Below are positions 56,263 through 64,000 of a DNA stretch of 64,000 nucleotides, piece after piece (position 1 is the stretch's first letter; each line of letters begins with the position of its first letter). The translations under genes were made by a program, and so were the position numbers. Origin of the DNA: Acinetobacter baumannii (GTDB taxonomy: Bacteria > Pseudomonadota > Gammaproteobacteria > Pseudomonadales > Moraxellaceae); contig NZ_CP046654.1 of assembly GCF_009759685.1 (NCBI RefSeq), positions 2,046,001 through 2,110,000 of the forward strand, given 5' to 3'. The notes under the pieces are model-generated. The model was not told where the DNA came from. It did not search any database and saw nothing but the letters and a program-made list of their open reading frames with translations.

Positions 56263-56265
56263 TTC

Positions 56266-57282
56266 ATGAATCAAGAAATTATACGTCAAACGCCACTTTG
56301 GGCTGAGAACTGGCCAATTGCTTACGCTGTTGTTCAAGCAGTTGTGATTTTGCTTGTTGTTGTTCTTGTTGCAGCGTTGATGTCTTTCATTGAGCGTCGT
56401 TTGCTTGCTTGGTGGCAAGACCGTTATGGTCCAAACCGTGTTGGTCCTGGTGGTATGTTCCAGATCGTTGCCGACATGCTTAAGATCATGTTCAAAGAAG
56501 ACTGGACACCAAAATTTGCTGATAAATTAACTTTCCGTTTAGCTCCGGCAGTTGCGATGGCAACTGCGGTGCTTTCGTTCATGGTTATTCCTGTAAGCCC
56601 TGCATTGGGTGTTGCGGACATGAGCATCGGTTTGTTGTTCTTTATGGCAATGGCTGGTATTGCGGTTTATGCAGTGTTATTCGGTGGTTGGTCATCAAAT
56701 AACAAATATTCATTACTCGGTGGTTTGCGTTCAGCTGCTCAAACAATTTCTTATGAAGTGTTCTTGGGTATCTCGCTAATGGGTGTGGTTGCAATCGCTG
56801 GTTCATTTAACCTTCGTGAAATTGTTGAAGCTCAACGTGATGTTTGGTTCATCATTCCACAGTTCTTAGGTTTCTTGATTTTCGTTGTTGCAGGTGTTGC
56901 GGTAACTCACCGTCACCCATTTGACCAACCTGAAGCAGAACAAGAATTGGCCGAAGGTTACCATGTTGAATATGGCGGTATGAAATGGGGTATGTTCTTC
57001 GTTGCTGAATATGTAAACGTTGTACTTATCTCTGCATTGATCGTGACTTTATTCTTTGGTGGCTGGTTAGCTCCATTCAATTTAGAAATTCCATTTGTTC
57101 CACCAGTGTTCTGGTTTGTGATTAAAACAGCATTCTTCGTAATGATGTTTGTATTGGCACGTGGTTCTTTAATGCGTCCACGTTACGACCAAGTCATGAA
57201 CTTCGGTTGGAAAATTTGTTTGCCGCTGGCGTTGGTTAACCTATTGGTAACTGGTGCTGTGATTCTGATGAATCAGGCCTAA
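56266..57282 (+). CDS. nuoH: NADH-quinone oxidoreductase subunit H
   Basis: 338 residues, eight membrane helices, forms the quinone chamber with NuoB and Nuo[22 protein letters not shown] and [28 protein letters not shown] are the signatures. Three bases after nuoG. Confidence 0.97.
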   Translation: MNQEIIRQTPLWAENWPIAYAVVQAVVILLVVVLVAALMSFIERRLLAWWQDRYGPNRVGPGGMFQIVADMLKIMFKEDWTPKFADKLTFRLAPAVAMATAVLSFMVIPVSPALGVADMSIGLLFFMAMAGIAVYAVLFGGWSSNNKYSLLGGLRSAAQTISYEVFLGISLMGVVAIAGSFNLREIVEAQRDVWFIIPQFLGFLIFVVAGVAVTHRHPFDQPEAEQELAEGYHVEYGGMKWGMFFVAEYVNVVLISALIVTLFFGGWLAPFNLEIPFVPPVFWFVIKTAFFVMMFVLARGSLMRPRYDQVMNFGWKICLPLALVNLLVTGAVILMNQA

Positions 57283-57300
57283 GACAGCAGGGAGTACAAA

Positions 57301-57843
57301 ATGTATAAAATTCTAGCTGGAGTTGGGTCAATCGTTCGGACGTTATTCATGGTATTTACCCATGGTTTCCGTAAACGTGACACAATTCTTTATCCAGAAG
57401 TACCAGCAGAGGAAATTGTACCACCTCGCTATCGTGGTCGTATTATCTTGACACGTGACCCGGATGGGGAAGAGCGTTGTGTGGCATGTAACCTTTGTGC
57501 GGTTGCATGTCCGGTTGGCTGTATTTCACTGCAAAAAGCTGAAAAAGAAGACGGACGTTGGTATCCGGAATTTTTCCGTATCAACTTCTCTCGTTGTATC
57601 TTCTGCGGTATGTGTGAAGAAGCATGTCCAACTACAGCGATTCAGCTAACTCCAGATTTCGAGTTGGGCGAATACGTACGTCAAGACCTCGTATATGAGA
57701 AAGAAAACTTGCTCATTTCAGGTCCAGGTAAATACCCAGACTATAACTTCTACCGTGTAACTGGTATGGCAATTAACGGTAAAGAGAAAGGTCAAGCACA
57801 AAAAGAAAGTGCACCAATCGATGTACGGAGTCTATTACCATGA
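57301..57843 (+). CDS. nuoI: NADH-quinone oxidoreductase subunit I
   Basis: 180 residues, carries two [4Fe-4S] clusters. The ligands are [14 protein letters not shown] and [12 protein letters not shown]. It passes electrons to NuoB. It overlaps nuoJ by four bases. Confidence 0.97.
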
Positions 57844-58361
57844 TGTGGCCGTTTTATTTGATGGCGCTCGTGGCCATCGTTTCTACGGTTCGTGTAGTGA
57901 CTAACACGAACCCTGTACATGCATTGCTTAGTCTGATTGTTTCATTGCTTGCTGTTGCTGGTATTTTCATGATCGTAGGTGCGCCGTTTGCCGGCGCCCT
58001 CGAAATCATTGTTTATGCTGGTGCGATTATGGTCTTGTTCGTATTCGTTGTGATGATGCTTAACTTAGGGCAACACACAGTTGAACAAGAGCGTAAATGG
58101 CTTTCTTCGGATGCTTGGGCATATCCAGCACTCATGAGCTTTTTACTTGGCTTACTTTTAGTTTGGATGCTTGGTGGTGAATATACAACCATCTCTGCAC
58201 CACTTGGAGCACAAGTAATTGGACCAAAAGTTGTTGGTCAAGCGCTCTTTACACACTATTTATTGTTGGTTGAAGTTGCCGCGATGTTATTGCTAGCAGC
58301 CCTTGTTGCAGCATACCACTTAGGTAAACGTGAACCAGGTGCAGAAGAGGAAAAAGAATAA
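57840..58361 (+). CDS. nuoJ: NADH-quinone oxidoreductase subunit J
   Basis: 173 residues, five membrane helices. [21 protein letters not shown] is the signature with the pi-bulge helix. It overlaps both neighbours, showing translational coupling. Confidence 0.95.
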
Positions 58362-58669
58362 TGGGCCAGATCCCTTTAGAACATGGTTTGATTGTTGCGA
58401 CCATTCTTTTTGCACTCGGTTTTTACGGTGTAATGGTGCGACGCAACCTACTATTTATGTTAATGAGCCTTGAGATCATGATGAATGCTGCAGCGTTAGC
58501 ATTCGTTCTTGCGGGTAGCGTATGGGCACAACCAGATGGACAAGTCATGTTCATTCTGATTTTAACCCTTGCTGCGGCAGAGGCGTGTATCGGTCTTGCG
58601 ATTGTCCTTCAGTTCTATCATCGCTTCCATCATTTGGATGTGGATGCTGCTAGTGAGATGCGCGGATGA
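58361..58669 (+). CDS. nuoK: NADH-quinone oxidoreductase subunit K
   Basis: 102 residues, three helices with the conserved Glu of [13 protein letters not shown] and [17 protein letters not shown], part of the proton path. It shares one base with nuoJ and overlaps nuoL by four bases. Confidence 0.96.
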
Positions 58670-60555
58670 GTTATTTATATCTAACAGTATTATTTCCGCT
58701 AATCGGTTTTATTTTATTGGCGGCTGGGCGTGATAAGCTCTCTGAAAATGTTGCAGCAATTATTGGTGTAGGTTCTGTAGGTTTATCTGCATTATTTGCA
58801 TTGATTGCTGGTATGGCATTTACCAGTAGCGGCCAGCAAGTTTTTGTTCAAAATCTTTGGATATGGTTCAATGTTGGTGGTTTCGCGCCTGGCATTAGCT
58901 TACATTTAGATGGCTTATCTTTACTCATGATGGGCATGATCACGGGTGTTGGTTTCCTAATCCACATCTTTGCATCATGGTACATGCGTGGTGAAGAAGG
59001 GTATGCGCGCTTCTTCTCTTACTTCAACCTGTTCGTTGCAAGCATGCTTTTGCTTGTGTTGGGTGACAACTTAGCGTTGTTATTCTTAGGTTGGGAAGGC
59101 GTAGGTCTATGCTCTTACTTGCTGATTGGTTTCTATTATGCAAACCCTGCAAATGGTTGGGCAGCGATCAAAGCATTTACAGTTACCCGTGTAGGTGACG
59201 TATTCTTACTTATCGCTTTATTCTTGCTTTACCAACAATTTGGTACGCTTAATACTCAGTACATCGTTGAACACGCAGCAGAAGTAATGACGAAGAGTTC
59301 GTCACTTACTATCTGGACTGCATTAATGTTGTTCTTGGGTGCTGCTGGTAAATCTGCACAAATTCCATTGCAAACATGGTTAGCAGATGCGATGGCAGGT
59401 CCTACACCTGTTTCTGCATTAATCCACGCAGCAACAATGGTAACAGCTGGTGTGTACTTGTGCTGCCGTCTATTCAGCGTATTTGAACTTGCACCTGAAG
59501 TGATGCAATTCATTTCGGTAACTGGTGCTGTAACTTTATTAGTTGCAGGCTTTGCTGCTCTCGTACAAACAGACATCAAACGTATTTTAGCTTACTCAAC
59601 TATGAGTCAGCTTGGTTATATGTTTATGGCTGTAGGTGCAGAAGCGTATCAAGCTGGCTTGTTCCACATGTTGGCTCACGCATTCTTCAAAGCATTATTA
59701 TTCTTGTCTTCTGGTGCAGTTATTCTTGCTTACCATCACGAACAAAATATTTTCAAAATGGGTGGTTTGTTCTACAAAAACAAATTCCTATTTGCATGTT
59801 TTGCGATTGGTGGCGGTGCATTAGCAGCTATCCCATTCTTAACAATCGGCTTCTTCTCTAAAGACGCGATTCTCGGTGAGGTTTGGGTACAAGGTCAATC
59901 GATTGCTTTATATAACAGCTTATATTGGGCTGGTGTAGCAGGTGCATTCCTGACTTCAATCTATACCTTCCGTTTAATCTGGGTTGTATTCTTCGGTAAA
60001 GAAAATACACATTACCATGAGATTAAAGGTGCTACTTACTGGGCTCCATTAGGTATCTTGGCTGTATTGTCTACTTTTGTCGGTGCTGCATTAAAAGCTC
60101 CAGTAGCAAATATTTTGAATACAGCAAAAATTCCTGAATTCCATGTTGCTGAACAATTTGTTGAAGGCATGCATGGGGCAGAGCATTTAGCAGTAGGTAT
60201 CGCGCTTGTTGGTTTAGCTGTTGGTATTGGTCTATTTGCATTTGCTTACGGTGCAGTAAAATCGTTTGCAAAAACAAGTCTTGGTGCTGGCTTAGCTCAT
60301 ATTTGTCGTACTGCATTTGGTTTTGATGCGTTGTATGACATCGTTTTTGTTAAACCTTATTTATTCTTCGCCAAACTATTTGGTCGTGATCCGATTGACA
60401 GCTTATGGCTTGTTCTTCCTGCGCTTGTTAAAGGCGGAAACAGTTTCACAAGCTCACGTCAAACAGGTTCATTGCGTGAATACGCATCAAGCATGTCACT
60501 CGGTGTAGTGGTGTTATTGATGATCTTGATCGTTATTCAGGTAGTGGGGAAATAA
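58666..60555 (+). CDS. nuoL: NADH-quinone oxidoreductase subunit L
   Basis: 629 residues, the distal proton-pumping antiporter-like subunit with the long lateral helix at the C-terminus. [20 protein letters not shown] carries the key Glu, and [33 protein letters not shown] is the proton-path segment. Confidence 0.97.
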
Positions 60556-60556
60556 A

Positions 60557-62155
60557 ATGGAAAACAATTTAATTTTACCCGCGCTGATCCTTGTTCCGTT
60601 CATTGCAGGTTTTACTTGTTGGTTAGTCGATAAACTCGACAAAACTTTGCCACGCTGGATCGCCTTAATTGGTATGCTCATCACGTTGGGCTTAGGTCTT
60701 GCACTTTGGCAAAGTGGTACTTATAGCTACGAGTTAGGCTCAAAAGTCCCAACTTGGACAGCTGAGTTTTACTTACCGTGGATTCAATCTCTCGGTATTG
60801 GCATTCACCTAGCAGTGGATGGCTTGTCTTTACTCATGGTGTTATTAACAGCTTTACTTGGTGTACTTGCTGTTGGTTGTTCATGGGGTGAGATCCAAAA
60901 GAATGTTGGTTTCTTCCACTTAAACTTGTTATGGAGTTTAGGGGGCGTTATCGGCGTGTTCTTGGCAATTGATTTGTTCCTATTCTTCTTCTTCTGGGAG
61001 ATGATGCTTGTACCAATCTACTTCTTGATTGCGTTATGGGGTCATAAGGGTTCAAACGGTCGTTCACGTGTTTACGCTGCAACCAAGTTCTTCTTATATA
61101 CGCAAATCGCTGGTTTAGTAATGTTAATCGGTATCCTTGGCCTTGTGGTTTATGGTTACATGATGACTGGTATGATCGGTTTTGATTACAACTATTTATT
61201 AGCTGTAGCGAATCGTTTACCTGCTGGCTTCGCGTATGGTTTCATGATCTGCTTCTTTATTGGTTTTGCAGTGAAGTTACCAGTTTTCCCATTGCATGGC
61301 TGGTTACCGGATGCCCATGCTCAAGCACCTACAGCGGGTTCTGTAGACTTGGCTGGTATCTTGATTAAAACAGCAGCGTACGGTTTGCTTCGTTTTGTAA
61401 TTCCATTCTTCCCGGCAGCTTCTGCACAGTTTGCAGATATTGCAATTATTTTCGGTTTGATTGGTATTTTCTACGGCGCGTGGTGTGCTTACCAGCAAAC
61501 TGATATGAAACGTTTACTTGCGTATACGTCGATTTCACATATGGGCTTCGTTTTACTTGCTATTTATGCAGGTAATATTTTGACCTTCCAAGGTCTAATG
61601 ATCATGATGTTGGCACATGGTTTGTCATCAGCTGCATTGTTCATTATGTCTGGTCAAATCTACGAGCGCTTACATACACGTGATTTACGTTTGATGGGTG
61701 GTCTTCGTGGTCAGCTCCAGTATTTACCGTTCTTCTTAATGTTCTTCGTCGCAGCTCTTGTTGGTGTGCCAGGTTTAGGTAACTTTATTGGTGAATTCCT
61801 GATTTTGATGGGTTCATTTAATAAATATCCTGTATTCACGATCATTGCTTCTATCAGCCTTGTATTTGCAGGTTTGTATGGTTTGATCTTGATTCACCGT
61901 GCTTTGTTTGGTGAACCAAACTCTGAACAAAAGCAACACTACACTAGTCCGTTAAAAGACTTATCTGCTCGTGAAGTTAGTATTTTGATGATTTGTGCGA
62001 TTGGTCTCGTTTGGCTTGGTATCTATCCACAAACATTCTTGGATGTATCTCATTCAAGCATGCAGTGGTTGGTCAATAGTTATGTACCAGTACAAGAAGT
62101 CGTTGAAACTGTTCAGCAAACAGCTACTCAACTTGACCATGTGGAGATCCAATAA
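60557..62155 (+). CDS. nuoM: NADH-quinone oxidoreductase subunit M
   Basis: 532 residues, antiporter-like pump subunit. FFFFWEMMLVPIYFLIALWG carries the essential Glu; FAVKLPVFPLHGWLPDAHAQAPTAGSVDLAGILIK is the channel signature. Confidence 0.97.
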   Translation: MENNLILPALILVPFIAGFTCWLVDKLDKTLPRWIALIGMLITLGLGLALWQSGTYSYELGSKVPTWTAEFYLPWIQSLGIGIHLAVDGLSLLMVLLTALLGVLAVGCSWGEIQKNVGFFHLNLLWSLGGVIGVFLAIDLFLFFFFWEMMLVPIYFLIALWGHKGSNGRSRVYAATKFFLYTQIAGLVMLIGILGLVVYGYMMTGMIGFDYNYLLAVANRLPAGFAYGFMICFFIGFAVKLPVFPLHGWLPDAHAQAPTAGSVDLAGILIKTAAYGLLRFVIPFFPAASAQFADIAIIFGLIGIFYGAWCAYQQTDMKRLLAYTSISHMGFVLLAIYAGNILTFQGLMIMMLAHGLSSAALFIMSGQIYERLHTRDLRLMGGLRGQLQYLPFFLMFFVAALVGVPGLGNFIGEFLILMGSFNKYPVFTIIASISLVFAGLYGLILIHRALFGEPNSEQKQHYTSPLKDLSAREVSILMICAIGLVWLGIYPQTFLDVSHSSMQWLVNSYVPVQEVVETVQQTATQLDHVEIQ

Positions 62156-62157
62156 TC

Positions 62158-63654
62158 ATGAACTTCACAGTATCATTTTCTACGCTTATGCCTTTAGCAC
62201 CGGTGATGATTGTTGCTTTGACAGCAGTCGTCGTCATGCTGTTAATTTCAATTAAGCGTAACCATAATTTAATCGCAACAACCTCTGTTGTCGGTTTAAA
62301 CCTTGCTGCACTTTATATCTTGTTAGAATTATTTGGCGGTAAATTTGTGCCGGCAAATGTGATGGGCATGTTTATGGTTGATCCATTTACCATGTTCTAT
62401 CAATTCATGATTTTAGTTGCATCATTGGCTTGCTGTACTTTGTCTCATGCATATATTGAGACTTATAAAGACAACCGCGAAGAACTCTATCTTCTGTTAC
62501 TTGCTTCTGTAGCAGGTGCAATGTTGATGGTTGCAAGTTCACACTATGCATCATTCTTCATTAGCCTTGAGTTAATGTCGATTCCTGTATACGGCTTACT
62601 TGCTTATACATATCAACGTAGTCAGTCGCTTGAAGCAGGGATTAAGTATCTTGTGCTTTCTGCAACAGCTTCTGCAATGTTGTTGATGGGTATGGCGTAT
62701 ATCTACGCTTATACTGGTTCACTTTCATTCTATGATTCTGTACAAGCTTTATTTGGCGCAATCAAACAGCCAATGGTGTTATTAGGTTTAGCACTCATTA
62801 TTTTTGCTGTTGCATTCAAATTGTCGCTTGCACCGTTCCATAAATGGACACCAGATGTATATGCAGGTGCACCAGCTCCAATGGCAACGTTCTTGGCGAC
62901 TGCTGCTAAAGTTGCAACAATTGGTTTGTTCGTACGTTATTTGCTTGCTTCTGGCGCAATCATGGTGAACTCGCTAGTGACTGTTTTGACAATCATTGCC
63001 GTATTGTCAATTTTAGTCGGTAACTTGCTCGCTGTTCGTCAGGTCAACTTAAAGCGTATTTTGGGTTATTCATCTATTGCTCACTTTGGTTATTTGTTAA
63101 TTGCTTTAATCAGCATGACATATGCAAGCTTGGGCAGCGTAACTGTGTATGTGGTGACTTATGTATTAACGACTATTGGTGCTTTTGGTGCAGTAGCGTT
63201 AATGTCTAGCCCATATAACAACGTAGATGAAGCGCAAAGCCTTGCAGACTACCGTGGTTTGTTCTGGCGCCGTCCAGTACTTACAGCAACATTAACAGTC
63301 ATGATGTTATCTTTGGCTGGTATTCCATTAACAGCAGGCTTCATTGGTAAGTTCTTGGTTGTTATGGCTGCTGTAACAACTCAACACTGGTTCTTAGCTG
63401 CAATGATTATTGTGGGTAGTGGTATTGGTTTGTATTACTACTTACGTGTGATGGTTGTTATGTATATGACTCCACCTGAAACTCCTCGTATTGATGCTGA
63501 TGCACATTGGGGACAAAAAGTGGGTGGTTTAATGGTATTGGCTGCTGCTGCATTAGTTATTATTTTGGGTGTTTATCCAGATCCAATGATTAATTTGGCA
63601 TTAAAAGCAGAAATTTTATCTCCATTACATTTCATGCTTTCTCAGCAACAATAA
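62158..63654 (+). CDS. nuoN: NADH-quinone oxidoreductase subunit N
   Basis: 498 residues, third antiporter-like pump subunit. FFISLELMSIPVYGLLAY and FKLSLAPFHKWTPDVYAGAPAP are the signatures. Last gene of the operon; the terminator follows. Confidence 0.97.
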   Translation: MNFTVSFSTLMPLAPVMIVALTAVVVMLLISIKRNHNLIATTSVVGLNLAALYILLELFGGKFVPANVMGMFMVDPFTMFYQFMILVASLACCTLSHAYIETYKDNREELYLLLLASVAGAMLMVASSHYASFFISLELMSIPVYGLLAYTYQRSQSLEAGIKYLVLSATASAMLLMGMAYIYAYTGSLSFYDSVQALFGAIKQPMVLLGLALIIFAVAFKLSLAPFHKWTPDVYAGAPAPMATFLATAAKVATIGLFVRYLLASGAIMVNSLVTVLTIIAVLSILVGNLLAVRQVNLKRILGYSSIAHFGYLLIALISMTYASLGSVTVYVVTYVLTTIGAFGAVALMSSPYNNVDEAQSLADYRGLFWRRPVLTATLTVMMLSLAGIPLTAGFIGKFLVVMAAVTTQHWFLAAMIIVGSGIGLYYYLRVMVVMYMTPPETPRIDADAHWGQKVGGLMVLAAAALVIILGVYPDPMINLALKAEILSPLHFMLSQQQ

Positions 63655-63665
63655 TTCTTGTGTAC

Positions 63666-63698
63666 AAAAAAGCCTCCAAATATGGAGGCTTTTTTTTA
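63666..63698 (+). terminator. Rho-independent terminator of the nuo operon
   Basis: AGCCTCCA (63671-63678) pairs perfectly with TGGAGGCT (63683-63690), loop AATA, followed by eight T. Confidence 0.93.
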
Positions 63699-63754
63699 TT
63701 GATAGTTAAAAAAAGATTATAATAAATACGTTTTTATATTTTTAGGTAACATCT

Positions 63755-64000
63755 GTGGCCATTCAAGAAATTCGTCACCCACTTATTCGTCATAAATTAG
63801 GTTTATTACGTCGTGCTGACATCAGTACCAAGAATTTCCGTGAGCTTGCTCAGGAAGTGACTATGTTATTGACATATGAAGCGACGAAAGACTTACCAGT
63901 TGTGGATTGTGAGATTGAAGGTTGGGCTGGCAATGTTACTACTCAGCGTATCGCGGGTAAAAAAATAACGATTGTACCGATTTTGCGTGCAGGTATCGGT
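63755..64000 (+). CDS. upp: Uracil phosphoribosyltransferase, N-terminal part (cut by window end)
   Basis: First 82 codons of Upp, which makes UMP from uracil and PRPP. The N-terminus [19 protein letters not shown] and [22 protein letters not shown] are the family opening; [14 protein letters not shown] begins the conserved core. Start codon GTG at 63755, with TAGG before it. The rest lies beyond the window. Confidence 0.93.
   Translation, partial: MAIQEIRHPLIRHKLGLLRRADISTKNFRELAQEVTMLLTYEATKDLPVVDCEIEGWAGNVTTQRIAGKKITIVPILRAGIG

Overview
The window reads as a chromosomal segment of an Acinetobacter of the calcoaceticus-baumannii group, most likely A. baumannii. The reasons are the BfmR/BfmS pair, the AT-rich base composition with typical Acinetobacter protein sequences, the MesX/MesD methionine synthase pair, a fused NuoCD, and the gcd and tcu catabolic clusters. 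No complete mobile element, CRISPR array or rRNA operon was seen.

Layout. 0-3.7 kb: copper resistance (end of copA, copB), a CDF-like cation transporter, a guanidinium exporter (gdx/sugE) preceded by a two-hairpin guanidine-II (mini-ykkC) candidate, and ogt. 3.8-8.0 kb: argJ, nadA, a four-tRNA operon (Pro-Arg-His-Pro) with a near-consensus promoter, a 16-copy heptamer repeat touching the stop codon of add, and add. 8.4-15 kb: a zinc alcohol dehydrogenase, then a glutarate degradation locus (gcdR, gcdH, an MFS carrier, a class III CoA-transferase). 15-25 kb: a TetR/HPP divergent pair around a 24-bp palindrome, a tricarballylate locus (tcuBA, LysR, orphan ModA-like binding protein, MFS carrier, paralogous LysR), a LysE exporter and another LysR. 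25.5-28.3 kb: mesX, mesD and a flavin reductase, with two strong hairpins in the mesD-reductase gap.

28.3-34 kb is the accessory part: a possible phage remnant, a TetR regulator, two tandem DUF3592-like membrane proteins, and a minus-strand set consisting of a Sel1 lipoprotein, an unknown glycine-rich protein and a stand-alone VgrG C-terminal piece. Divergent from it is a proteasome-like Ntn-hydrolase candidate. This part is very AT-rich. 34-38.9 kb: a darcynin-like gene, a TetR regulator, a 974-residue protein with eight repeats, and a long AT-rich gap with a GC-rich hairpin.

38.9-43.4 kb: class Ia ribonucleotide reductase (nrdA, nrdB) with an unlisted 44-residue membrane protein between them. 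43.9-48.2 kb: bfmRS, a small hypothetical gene and a MASE1-GGDEF diguanylate cyclase. 48.6-63.7 kb: the complete 13-gene nuo operon for respiratory complex I, closed by a strong terminator, then the start of upp at the window edge.

The most unusual items are the proteasome-like protein next to the VgrG fragment (33.2 kb), the small membrane gene between nrdA and nrdB, the structured RNA candidates at 27.7 and 38.6 kb, and the guanidine-II element at 2.77 kb. All functional statements are from reading the sequence; no database search was run.
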